Source of the DNA: VXNE01 sp965261535
GTDB lineage: Bacteria; Pseudomonadota; Gammaproteobacteria; Pseudomonadales; Azotimanducaceae
Reading direction: 5' to 3'
DNA length: 64,000 nucleotides
NCBI GenBank assembly: GCA_965261535.1
Contig: OZ253469.1
Span: forward strand, 2,294,001 to 2,358,000
Shown here: piece after piece, positions 15,829-24,058 of the stretch
How the letters are laid out: every line of letters starts with the position of its first letter
Position numbering within the stretch: position 1 is the first letter of the stretch
Program-made: the position numbers and the translations under genes
Notes under the pieces: generated by a model
Databases searched by the model: none
The model's input: the letters and a program-made list of their open reading frames with translations, nothing else
Told to the model about the DNA's origin: nothing

Positions 15829-17673
15829 TTACTCGACGGTGACGGACTTCGCGAGGTTTCGCGGCTGGTCGATGTCCGTTCCTTTTAGCACCGCGACATG
15901 GTAGGCGAGCAGTTGCAGGGGCACCGTGTAGACGATGGGCGCCACGGCATCGTGCACGTTCGGGACTTCGATCACGGTGATACCGGGCCCCTCGCGGAAA
16001 CCCGCTTCCGCATTGGCGAAGACGTACAGTTGACCGCCCCGGGCGCGCACTTCCTGCAGGTTTGATTGAATCTTGCGCAGCAGATCGTTATTCGGCGCCA
16101 CGGCCACCACGGGCATCGCTTCGGTAACCAATGCGAGCGGCCCGTGTTTCAACTCCCCGGCGGGATAGGCTTCCGCGTGGATGTATGAAATCTCCTTGAG
16201 TTTCAACGCCCCCTCCAGCGCGACGGGAAGTTGCGGCCCTCGACCGAGGAACAGCGCGTGCTGTCTACCGGAGAACTCCTCGGCAAGCACCCGCAGACGC
16301 GATTCCAATCCGAGGACCTCCTCGATGGCACCATCGAGCGAGTGCAGCGCCTGCACCAGCTCTGCTTCGGTCTCCGGGCTCATGCCGTGTCGGCGTCCAA
16401 GCAGGATGGTCAGCATCAACAGATCTGTAAGCATGGCCGTAAACGCCTTGGTCGACGCAACGCCGAACTCCGCGCCCGCCTCCAGCATGATCGCCATATC
16501 GGACTCGCGCACGATGGAACTGGTCGCGACGTTGCAAATCGCCAACGTGTGGCGGAATCCGAGGTCCTTGGCGATACGCAGCGCGGCGAGGGTGTCTGCC
16601 GTCTCCCCTGACTGCGAGGTGGTCACAAACAGGCTGCCTGGCGGCACCACGACAGTGCGATAGCGCCACTCGCTGGCGACCTCCACTTGGCAGGAGATGC
16701 CGACGTACTCCTCGATCCAATGCCGCGCCACACAGCCGGCGTAATACGCGGTGCCGCAGGCCACAATGGTCACGGCCTCCGTTTCGTCAAGGATGGCCGC
16801 GGTGCGCACGCCGAATGCGCGTTCGCGCACCCGCATGCGGTCGAGTCGACCTTCCAGCGTGTCCCGCACCACGCGAGGTTGCTCGTGGATCTCGCGCAAC
16901 ATGTAGTGGCGGTAGTTGCCCTTGTCCGCCTCTTCGACCGCATGCTCGACGCGCACCGTGGAGCGCACGACGTTTTCGTCGTTGACGTTCCATACCTCTA
17001 TGCCCTCGCGGCGCAGATCGATCAGATCGCCTTCCTCGAGCAGGATGAACCGGTCCGTCACCGGCCGCAGTGCGAGTACATCCGAGGCGACGAAGTTCTC
17101 GCCAAAGCCGACGCCTACCACTAGCGGATTGCCGGCGCGCGCCGCAACGATGCGGTCCGGCTCGTCGCGACACAGGACACCGATCGCGTAGGCCCCGTCG
17201 AGACGCTTGAGCGCCGCGCGCACCGCTTCAAGCAGATCCCCCGTCTGTTCATAGCAGTGATCGATCAAGTGAACGATGACCTCGGTATCCGTTTCTGACG
17301 TAAACCGGTAACCGTTCTCGACCAATTCCTCGCGCAAAGGTTCGAAGTCCTCGATGATGCCGTTGTGTACCAGGGCAATACGGTTCGAGGAAACGTGCGG
17401 GTGGGCGTTGGATTCGCTGACCGCGCCGTGGGTCGCCCAACGCGTATGCGCGATTCCAGCGGTGCCCCGTACAGGCCGGTCGTTCAGGCTGTCGACCAGC
17501 ACCTGCACATTGCCGACCGTGCGCCGGTGCACGAATCCCGCCGCGCCATCGGCATCGGCATCGACGATCGCGAGCCCGGCGGAGTCGTAGCCCCGGTATT
17601 CAAGGCGTTGCAGACCTTCGAGGAGGATGCCCGAAACATCGCGGCTGGACACCGCGCCAATAATGCCGCACAC
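15829..17673 (-). CDS. glmS: Glutamine--fructose-6-phosphate aminotransferase GlmS
   Basis: A 614-residue isomerising amidotransferase making glucosamine-6-phosphate, the first step to UDP-GlcNAc. The N-terminal Cys2 nucleophile follows the start directly (CGIIGAVSSRD), which fixes the start at GTG 17673. The glutaminase domain contains GIAHTRWATHG and LVHNGIIED. Two SIS domains follow, with TSQSGETADTLAAL in the first and the C-terminal LAKSVTVE. The gene starts 4 bp after the glmU stop and is followed 3 bp later by uvrD. Confidence 0.97.
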   Translation of the reverse strand: MCGIIGAVSSRDVSGILLEGLQRLEYRGYDSAGLAIVDADADGAAGFVHRRTVGNVQVLVDSLNDRPVRGTAGIAHTRWATHGAVSESNAHPHVSSNRIALVHNGIIEDFEPLREELVENGYRFTSETDTEVIVHLIDHCYEQTGDLLEAVRAALKRLDGAYAIGVLCRDEPDRIVAARAGNPLVVGVGFGENFVASDVLALRPVTDRFILLEEGDLIDLRREGIEVWNVNDENVVRSTVRVEHAVEEADKGNYRHYMLREIHEQPRVVRDTLEGRLDRMRVRERAFGVRTAAILDETEAVTIVACGTAYYAGCVARHWIEEYVGISCQVEVASEWRYRTVVVPPGSLFVTTSQSGETADTLAALRIAKDLGFRHTLAICNVATSSIVRESDMAIMLEAGAEFGVASTKAFTAMLTDLLMLTILLGRRHGMSPETEAELVQALHSLDGAIEEVLGLESRLRVLAEEFSGRQHALFLGRGPQLPVALEGALKLKEISYIHAEAYPAGELKHGPLALVTEAMPVVAVAPNNDLLRKIQSNLQEVRARGGQLYVFANAEAGFREGPGITVIEVPNVHDAVAPIVYTVPLQLLAYHVAVLKGTDIDQPRNLAKSVTVE

Positions 17674-17677
17674 GACG

Positions 17678-19126
17678 CTATCCGTCCGCGAGGGGCTTGC
17701 CGTCGCGCTCCCCGGCTGAGGCGTCTCTATCCGGCACGTGCGCCGCCCCCTTGCGCTCCTTCCGGGCCCGGGGCGAACTCCACTTCTTGATGTTGCGCTG
17801 CCTGCTACGTCCGACGGCAAGGTCCTTGGCGTCCACGGCCACCGTGATTGTCGACCCCGCGCCAACATACGCGTCGTCGCCGATCTCGACAGGCGCGACG
17901 AGGGTCGCATTGGTGCCCACGAAGACGCGGTCGCCGATGACCGTCTCGTGTTTGTCCACCCCGTCGTAGTTGCAAGTGATTGCGCCAGCGCCGATGTTGC
18001 AGTCGTCGCCAACCTCCGCATCGCCCAGGTACGCGAGGTGGCTAGCCTTGGTGCCAGCCCCCAGGCGCGCTTTCTTCGTCTCCACGAAGTTGCCGATCTT
18101 GACGCCCTCGCCAAGTTGCGTACCGGGCCGCAGGCGAGCAAACGGACCGATCATTGCCCCCTGATCGATGCGCGCGCCGTCAATCACGGTATTCGCCTCG
18201 ACGATTACATCGTCGCCGAGGACCGCATCCCGAATAGAACAGTTCGGTCCGATGTAAACGCGCTCGCCCAGAACCACTTCGCCCTCAAAAACCGTATTCA
18301 CATCGATGGTGCAATCCGGTCCGGCATTGAGAGTGCCGCGCAGGTCGAACCGCGCAGGATCCCGGAACGTCACTCCTTCCCGCATGAGTGCTTCCGCACA
18401 CCGCCGCTGATAGCGTCGCTCCGCCGCCGCGAGCTGGACCCGATCATTCACCCCGGCGAAGTCATCGAATGACGATGCTTTGATGCCCCTGACCGGAATG
18501 CCGGCGGACTGCGCGGCGGCGACAATATCCGTCAGGTAGAACTCGCCCTGCGCGTTGTCGTTCCCGAGCCCCGCCAGCAGTCGCTTGAGCGAGGCGGCCG
18601 GCGCGGCGAGGATGCCCGTATTGATCTCGGTGACCCGGCGCTCGGTTTCGGTGGCATCCGCTTCCTCCACGATGGCGGCAACGCTCCCGTCATCGTTGCG
18701 AAGCACCCGACCAAGGCCAGCCGGGTCCCGAGCGACGGCCGTGACAACCGCGATGCAGTTCCCTTCCGAACTCGCTTGTGCGCACTGCCCTAATGTCTCC
18801 CTGTTCGCCAACGGGACATCGCCGTACAGCACCAACACCGTCGCACTGTCATCCACTTGAGGTATCGCCTGCGCAGTCGCGTGGCCCGTACCGAGTTGCT
18901 CGGTCTGTCCGATCCAGTTCAGATCCGAACCATCGGCGCACCGTGCCCTAACCTTTTCGCCATCCGCGCCGACAACGACATGCACGCGCGACGGTTCAAG
19001 CTCCCGAGCCGTCTCGAGTACGTGCGCAAACAGTGGTTTGCCGGCGATCTCGTGTAGCACCTTGGCCTGGCTGGACCGCATGCGCTTGCCCCGCCCCGCA
19101 GCCAGAACGACGATTTCCAGATTCAA
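17678..19126 (-). CDS. glmU: Bifunctional GlmU (GlcN-1-P acetyltransferase / UDP-GlcNAc pyrophosphorylase)
   Basis: A 482-residue two-domain cytoplasmic enzyme. The uridyltransferase domain opens with LAAGRGKRMRSSQAKVLHEI. The C-terminal half is a left-handed beta-helix of hexapeptide repeats and includes NYDGVDKHETVIGDRVFVGTN, the acetyltransferase site region. A basic tail of about 25 residues (KERKGAAHVPDRD...) extends past the usual end. The start is TTG 19126 with AAAGG upstream, and a TATAAT box lies about 60 bp upstream. First gene of a glmU-glmS-uvrD run. Confidence 0.96.
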   Translation of the reverse strand: MNLEIVVLAAGRGKRMRSSQAKVLHEIAGKPLFAHVLETARELEPSRVHVVVGADGEKVRARCADGSDLNWIGQTEQLGTGHATAQAIPQVDDSATVLVLYGDVPLANRETLGQCAQASSEGNCIAVVTAVARDPAGLGRVLRNDDGSVAAIVEEADATETERRVTEINTGILAAPAASLKRLLAGLGNDNAQGEFYLTDIVAAAQSAGIPVRGIKASSFDDFAGVNDRVQLAAAERRYQRRCAEALMREGVTFRDPARFDLRGTLNAGPDCTIDVNTVFEGEVVLGERVYIGPNCSIRDAVLGDDVIVEANTVIDGARIDQGAMIGPFARLRPGTQLGEGVKIGNFVETKKARLGAGTKASHLAYLGDAEVGDDCNIGAGAITCNYDGVDKHETVIGDRVFVGTNATLVAPVEIGDDAYVGAGSTITVAVDAKDLAVGRSRQRNIKKWSSPRARKERKGAAHVPDRDASAGERDGKPLADG

Positions 19127-19184
19127 AGTGCCTTTGGAAATTGTCCGACGCCCTCCTGCCGCGACCCGCGCCGCGAATGCACCG

Positions 19185-19190
19185 ATTATA
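19185..19190 (-). promoter_or_regulatory. glmU: Candidate -10 box for glmU
   Basis: On the minus strand this reads TATAAT, a perfect consensus -10 hexamer, about 60 bp upstream of the glmU start. The -35 region (around CTAAGC, 18 bp further up) is weak, so assignment rests on the -10 and on its position in the gap upstream of the operon. Confidence 0.4.
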
Positions 19191-19228
19191 GGGCGCGACG
19201 GCGGGAATGCTTAGCCGGGGGACTTCGG

Positions 19229-19939
19229 CTACGGGAGTTGGTCGCTCAACTCCGGCTTGACAGTCGTCGCCGTAGGGGTCCCAACAACATTCGGGAAAAG
19301 TGGCGTTGGCACTGGCTGCCAGTCTTTCGACTGCGAATGATTGGCATATGTCGCCCAGCCAGGCGCGTAGTCGCTCGCTTGATCTCCCCATCCAATCCAG
19401 CCCGCTCGCTTACCCCGGGCAAAGAGTTCGAGGTACGGACCGGGACTACACGATTCGATCAGTTCGTACTGCTCATCCGGCTTACGACTGTGCTCGCGTT
19501 TGCGTGAGACGATGATGTTCTCCTGTCGTCGCCCGGGTGCCAATGTACGAGCGTTGCGACCCCGAACCCCGAACAGGATCATTTCAGTGACGTTGCGGAA
19601 GTAAAACCCGACTCCCCGGCGGTCGGGTCCGCCATCCTTGCGCACCTTGTACCAGACGATGTTCGTTTTGTATTCAAATCCCCATTGTCCCATCACCTCG
19701 AGGCCCAACGGCAGCAACGCGTTCGGAATCCAAAGGTACAGATGGGCGGTATCGGCGACAACGCAGGACACCGGCAATTCGGCTATTTCCTTGAACGACA
19801 TCGTCGCATACCGCGAAAGCCGTTTATGCTCAGGTGCCATCTTTCCAGTGCTGTTTTGGAACCGCCATGGCGGGTCTGCCAAGATCGTCGCGAACTTCCG
19901 TCCGCCGACACGTTCGACCAGATCATCGGCCGCGCTCAT
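19229..19939 (-). CDS. MT-A70 family adenine-N6 DNA methyltransferase (of a BglII-type R-M system)
   Basis: A 236-residue methyltransferase of the MT-A70 class. The catalytic DPPW (ILADPPWRFQ) lies near residue 22, and NIVWYKVRKDG and GFYFRNVTEMILFGVRG follow as in phage and restriction-associated MT-A70 enzymes. It would transfer methyl from AdoMet to adenine N6. GGAGGA precedes ATG 19939, which overlaps the stop of the disrupted endonuclease gene upstream (ACATGA), so the pair formed a coupled restriction-modification operon. With its endonuclease broken, it is now an orphan methylase. Confidence 0.85.
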   Translation of the reverse strand: MSAADDLVERVGGRKFATILADPPWRFQNSTGKMAPEHKRLSRYATMSFKEIAELPVSCVVADTAHLYLWIPNALLPLGLEVMGQWGFEYKTNIVWYKVRKDGGPDRRGVGFYFRNVTEMILFGVRGRNARTLAPGRRQENIIVSRKREHSRKPDEQYELIESCSPGPYLELFARGKRAGWIGWGDQASDYAPGWATYANHSQSKDWQPVPTPLFPNVVGTPTATTVKPELSDQLP

Positions 19940-20056
19940 GTATCGTCCTCCACGTAGAGCTTTTTGGAGATTCCGAAGACAAGAACTGGACACCCGCCTC
20001 CGCCACCGCCCTCAATTCGCGGGAACAACTTGCTGATGTGGGTCGTGGAGGCACCG

Positions 20057-20386
20057 TATGATGAGCCACTTGCGCTGTTCTGAGAGCCGCTGAAACAAAG
20101 GGCTTGCGGGCGGTGGATTTATTCTTTACCCCAAGAAACGCGGCATTTCGGACGTTTTCCGACTTCACGGGCCTTGAATCCGAGATTTCCACCCCAACGC
20201 CCCGTGCTTACCCCAAGCCGTCGAAGGAGGAACGATTCGCGTTTAGACACCGTGAAGACCCCATAACGACCAGTTTGACCATCTGTCGCGCCCCCGCACG
20301 CCTCGCCGAGGCTCTGATTGCTGGGCAACCAGCCGCAATCCGGCGAGGTCCGGCGAAAAACCCTACAGCGCAAGTGCCTCTATGAT
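20057..20386. mobile_element. MITE-like element A (318 bp, 20063-20380) with 6-bp target duplication TATGAT
   Basis: The element has imperfect terminal inverted repeats, GAGCCACTTGCGCTGT at the left and the complement of GAGGCACTTGCGCTGT at the right. It is flanked on both sides by TATGAT (20057-20062 and 20381-20386). An inverted copy of identical length at 27974-28291 differs at about ten positions and has its own, different 6-bp duplication. No transposase is encoded. It sits inside the BglII-family endonuclease gene. The autonomous partner is not in this window. Confidence 0.85.
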
Positions 20387-20578
20387 GGTCCACGGTTGAG
20401 GTCATTGAAAATGTCCTGTAGTTCGTCGCAACGCGTGACGATAACGCCCACACTTGTTGCCCGCAGGTCAAACAACAAGCGAAAGTTGGTAACTACTCAC
20501 CCCCTACCCGACCTCATTCCCGAGAGAGCATAGCCTGAAAGGCGTCCCGCGCTATGGGCCACGCGCGTCCGTCGGATA

Positions 20579-21310
20579 TTGCTTGACATCATAGCGCCTC
20601 ATCGCTATGGTGTGGCCTTCGTACGGATTGCCGGATCTTCTCGATTGGCCTATTTCGGATCGAAGGCGACCTCGGGGCTATGCCAGCCCATCATTGCCAT
20701 GATGCCGCCGCACGACACCTACATCGAGACCCACCTCGGCGGCGGCGCGATCATGAAGCGCAAGCCGGCGGCGCTGCACAACATCGGCATCGACCTCGAT
20801 GGGCGGGCTCTGGCGAAGTTCGACTGCGACTACCCCGTGCAACGCATTCACGGCTGCGCGCACCGGTTTCTGGCCGAGTACGACTATCGGGGCTCGGAGC
20901 TGGTCTACAGCGACCCGCCCTACCTGATGCGCACCCGCACCTCGGGCCGTCGCTATCGCTTCGACTACGGGGAGGCCGACCACGTCGAGCTGCTGGAACT
21001 GCTCAAGACCCTGCCCTGCCAGGTCATGCTGTCCGGCTATCCCTCGGCGCTGTACGACGGGTTGCTCGGCGGCTGGCGCAGGCTGGAGGTGCAGGTCATG
21101 AACCGGGGCGGGGTGCGCACCGAGAAGCTGTGGTTCAACTTCGTCCCGGACCGGGTGCATTGGGCCAGCCGCGCGGGCCGGAACTTCACCCACCGCCAGA
21201 CCATCAAGCGCAAGGCGGCGAGTTGGGGCGGGCGCTACCAGGCGATGCCGCGGGCGGAGCGCCTCGCGGTGCTGGCGGCGATGATGGCGGTCGAGGCCGA
21301 GGACGGCTGA
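20579..21310 (+). CDS. D12-class (Dam-like) adenine methylase, IS passenger gene
   Basis: A protein of up to 243 residues with the D12-class order: AYFGSKATSG near residue 23, HLGGGAIMKRKP near residue 53 for AdoMet binding, and the catalytic VYSDPPYL near residue 110. It should methylate adenine N6. The start is unclear: TTG 20579 opens the frame, and another TTG at 20645 would begin just before AYFGSK. It lies wholly inside the IS66-type element, 9 bp before the transposase, so it moves with the element. Whether it protects the element or modulates transposition is inference. Confidence 0.82.
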   Translation: MLDIIAPHRYGVAFVRIAGSSRLAYFGSKATSGLCQPIIAMMPPHDTYIETHLGGGAIMKRKPAALHNIGIDLDGRALAKFDCDYPVQRIHGCAHRFLAEYDYRGSELVYSDPPYLMRTRTSGRRYRFDYGEADHVELLELLKTLPCQVMLSGYPSALYDGLLGGWRRLEVQVMNRGGVRTEKLWFNFVPDRVHWASRAGRNFTHRQTIKRKAASWGGRYQAMPRAERLAVLAAMMAVEAEDG

Positions 21311-21319
21311 GCGGCGGCC

Positions 21320-22771
21320 ATGGCCACGGTGAACCGGCAATCGCTGCGCGAGGAGTTCGAGCGCCTGAAGGCGGAGTTCGGGCGACTGTCCGCGGCGGAC
21401 AAGATGTCGGCGGAAACGCGCGCGCTGTTCAACGCCCTGCTGATGCTGTTCGAAGTGCTGATGGCGATCTTCATGGAGAAGACCACCCGCAAGGGCGGCC
21501 GCAATTCGAGCATCCCGCCCTCGCAAACGAGCAAGGACGAGACCGCGGCGACCCGGCCCGGTGGCAAGGGCAAGGGCGTGACGCAAAACGATGCGCGGTC
21601 GCGCCATAGCCGCACCGTGACCACCACCGAGGTGGCGGCGGTCGACGCCTGCGCGAACTGCGGCGCCGATCTCGGTAGTACGCCATCGCAGTCCAAGCCA
21701 CGGCGCACGCGCATCGACATACTGTTCGAGAAGGTCGTCCATCACGTCGATGCGGAGGTCAAGGACTGCCCCCGCTGTCGGCAGCGGACGACGGGGCAAT
21801 TCCCGGCGGACATGTGCGGTCCCCTGCAGTACGGCAACGGCCTCAAGGCCTACATGATGAACCTGCTGATCGCCCGGATGGTCCCCCTCGACCGGGTGCT
21901 GAAGTCGGTCGAGACGCTGATCGATGTGGCCATTTCGCCGGCGACGCTGCTGAAGTTCGTGATCCGACTGCATGCGGCGCTGGAACGTTGGGAGGCGACG
22001 GCCATCGACGAACTGCTCCGCATGCCGGCCTTGAACGCCGACGAGACCTCGCTGCGGGTGGATCGGAAGAACCACTGGATCCATGTCTATTCCGGCGGCG
22101 AGATCACCGTCAAACGCCTGCACCGCAAACGCGGTTGCGAGGCCATCGACGACATCGGCATCATCCCCCGCTACGGCGGTGTCGTGGTGCACGACTGCTG
22201 GGCGTCGTATCTGTCCTACGATCATTGCGGCCACGCGCTTTGCGGCTCGCATCTCCTGCGCGAATTGCAGTTCGTCGTAGACTCCAATCAATACCCTTGG
22301 GCCAGGAACATGAAGCGACTGCTCAAGGAAACCTGCGCCAAGGTGTCGGCGAGCGACGCCAAGCAGGTGACCGAGCGGGAATACCGGAACCTGCGCAAAC
22401 GCTATCGAAACATCCTCACGCGCGGCGGCAAGGAACTGCCGCCCATCCCCGCCCGGCCCAAGGGCAAACGCGGCAGAATCGCCAAGTCCGATGCGCACAA
22501 CCTCTGGGAACGGTTGAAGAAGCACGAACAGGCGGTCTTGCTGTTCGCCAAGGAGTCCAGCGTCCCCTTCACAAACAACCGGGCCGAGCGCGACCTGCGC
22601 ATGAGCAAGGTGAAACAGAAGGTGTCGGGCTGCTTCCGCACCGAGCGATTTGCCCAAGCCTACTGCCGTATCTCCAGCTACCTGCAAACCATGCGAAACC
22701 GCGGATACAATCCTCTCGTCGCCATCCAGATCGCTCTCTCCGGGGAGATCTACGAGCAAGGGGGTGAGTAG
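21320..22771 (+). CDS. IS66 family transposase (TnpC)
   Basis: A 483-residue DDE transposase. An N-terminal coiled segment (LREEFERLKAEFGRLSAADK) is followed by a GGRNSSIPPSQ stretch, a zinc-finger-like region with CANCG and CPRCRQR, and the catalytic domain with LNADETSLRV (first D), VHDCWASYL (second D) and FTNNRAERDLRMSKVKQKVSG (E). These are hallmark TnpC sequences and the length is full. No frameshift or stop is present, so the element may still be active. The gene ends inside the right inverted repeat. Confidence 0.95.
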   Translation: MATVNRQSLREEFERLKAEFGRLSAADKMSAETRALFNALLMLFEVLMAIFMEKTTRKGGRNSSIPPSQTSKDETAATRPGGKGKGVTQNDARSRHSRTVTTTEVAAVDACANCGADLGSTPSQSKPRRTRIDILFEKVVHHVDAEVKDCPRCRQRTTGQFPADMCGPLQYGNGLKAYMMNLLIARMVPLDRVLKSVETLIDVAISPATLLKFVIRLHAALERWEATAIDELLRMPALNADETSLRVDRKNHWIHVYSGGEITVKRLHRKRGCEAIDDIGIIPRYGGVVVHDCWASYLSYDHCGHALCGSHLLRELQFVVDSNQYPWARNMKRLLKETCAKVSASDAKQVTEREYRNLRKRYRNILTRGGKELPPIPARPKGKRGRIAKSDAHNLWERLKKHEQAVLLFAKESSVPFTNNRAERDLRMSKVKQKVSGCFRTERFAQAYCRISSYLQTMRNRGYNPLVAIQIALSGEIYEQGGE

Positions 22772-23148
22772 TTACGAAAGTTGTTCAAATCTCGATCAAA
22801 GAACGGATCCTTGTTGTTCCACTCGATCTCAAGTGCAACGCGATTCCGAAAGCAATCCACTTTGTGGGTTGGCGCGTCGTGAGTGGCTTCATCGACGACA
22901 ACTTTCGTTGAAAATTCGCGTTCCTGCCACCCGCGATCATAAAGAAAGCTGTCTATCCAATTTGAAATCGGCGACTTGCGCCCGCCGGGACGAAGAATCC
23001 AACTTTTGCGGAGCCTGAATTGCTCCAACATCAAGACGATGTCGGCCCATTCCTGCGGAAAGTCTTGGTGGAGGATCGCGGACGCGTGCTTCCATTCACG
23101 CACTTCGTAGTGCTCGCGAATGTATGGCGGCAATAGATCAATGCTCAT

Positions 23149-23479
23149 CGGAATCTCGAGTTCCTGTTCCCGAACCCATCGCGAGTGGGAACCATTTTAG
23201 CTCAAGCCGACGTGCAAACAATTCGAAATGGCCAATGTCACACGTCAGAGCGCGTTACTTGGCCCCTTAAGCTCCGCCTCAAAACTCGTTGAATGCTCTC
23301 AGCAACTTCATAGTGGCCGGCATGTTGAGCTCGTCGCGTTGGCAGGGCCGAGGTGAACACATCCCGACTCGGAACAAACGAACGACAATCCGTTGGAGAA
23401 TATCTATCGTAGGATCGACACGCCAAGTTGGCGGCGGGCATGATCCGACCGGAGTGACGAGACCCAACAAACAGAATCG
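23149..23479. other. Intergenic region between the endonuclease and DUF433 genes
   Basis: About 330 bp with no reading frame I can support. Short minus-strand frames exist (for example 23279-23470) but they resemble nothing I recognise and lack a clear ribosome site. It should contain promoters for the divergent endonuclease and DUF433 genes. Confidence 0.3.
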
Positions 23480-23707
23480 ATGGAGAACAGCATGATCGAT
23501 GAACCCGAACTGCTAAATCGTATTGCCGTTCGCGCCGATATCTTCGGCGGCAAGCCGATCATCCGAGAGATGCGGATCGCAGTGGAGCATGTCCTGGCCA
23601 TGTTGGCGGCGGGGGATACGACCGAAACCATCCTTGCAGAGTATCCCGACCTCCACGCCGAGGATATCCGTGCGTGTCTGCTCTTCGCTCATCTCAAGGA
23701 AGCGTGA
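23480..23707 (+). CDS. DUF433 domain protein (putative antitoxin)
   Basis: A 75-residue protein matching the DUF433 pattern: RIAVRADIFGGKPIIREMRIAVEHVLAMLAAGDTTETILAEYPDL, then a C-terminal helix. These small HTH-like proteins usually form antitoxins paired with a DUF5615 PIN-like toxin encoded directly downstream. No such toxin frame is evident after it, so this copy looks orphaned. ATG 23480 and ATG 23492 are both possible starts. It lies inside the defence island. Confidence 0.8.
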   Translation: MENSMIDEPELLNRIAVRADIFGGKPIIREMRIAVEHVLAMLAAGDTTETILAEYPDLHAEDIRACLLFAHLKEA

Positions 23708-24058
23708 AGCACAAACGCAACGAGAGGGGTGGCGAGCACGGAGCCGCGTTTCCCGGAGGATTCCCAAGACGGCGGGGTGTCGAGATACCGCCGCTAACTG
23801 CTCTGGCGAAGGGGCAGTCCGTACGCTATGTCCCCCTACGTCGTGACTTGTCAAATTCTCCTGATCGCGCCCATATCTCCGCGCCATTGAAGCTCCGTAC
23901 GTACCATTCCAACGCGGAGAACGGACACGTCTTCCCGAAGTCGCCGCTTGATTTTTGGGCACGGACGTTGGAAGGTAGTCCTCGTCCAACTTGGAGGCTG
24001 ATCGTCAAAAACCGAAGGCTTTCAGCGACACGCTATGCGAGCGAATGGCCGCTAGACA
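23708..24058. other. Region lacking a recognisable gene, expected toxin position
   Basis: About 350 bp between the DUF433 gene and the C5 methyltransferase. An open plus-strand frame runs through it but its translation looks like neither a PIN-type toxin nor an R-M controller protein. It could be decayed sequence. I see nothing else in it. Confidence 0.3.

Larger units (their letters stand above)
20489..22775 (+). mobile_element. IS66-type insertion sequence with methylase passenger, 2287 bp
   Basis: Bounded by perfect 17-bp inverted repeats, GTAACTACTCACCCCCT at 20489-20505 and its complement at 22759-22775. It is flanked by the exact 8-bp duplication GAAAGTTG (20481-20488 and 22776-22783); 8 bp and a GTAA end are typical of IS66. 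It contains a D12-class methylase gene and a TnpC-type transposase but no tnpA or tnpB, as in the ISBst12 subgroup. It interrupts the BglII-family endonuclease gene. The transposase stop codon lies inside the right inverted repeat. Confidence 0.92.
19936..23148 (-). pseudogene. BglII-family restriction endonuclease gene, split by a MITE and an IS66-type element
   Basis: Three minus-strand pieces, 23148-22776, 20480-20381 and 20056-19936, rejoin when one copy of each target duplication is removed. They give a single uninterrupted frame of 594 bp (197 residues) that ends in a TGA overlapping the MT-A70 methyltransferase start. The protein has VDCFRNRVALEIEW, i.e. D98-x8-E107-x-E109, the same spacing as Asp84/Glu93/Gln95 of BglII, followed by DRDLNNFR, and a C-terminal GGGGGGCPVLVFGI loop. 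As it stands only the N-terminal 124 residues can be made intact. The reconstruction is direct from sequence; family assignment rests on the motif pattern. Confidence 0.82.

Noticed and set aside
15829..18141. A 770-codon version of GlmS with a long N-terminal extension
   Set aside because: The extension overlaps glmU antisense-style in another frame, and GlmS needs Cys at position 2, which fixes the start at GTG 17673.
20678..22759. A 693-codon minus-strand frame over the IS66-type element
   Set aside because: Antisense shadow of the methylase and transposase genes; low-complexity His/Arg/Leu-rich translation and no ribosome site.
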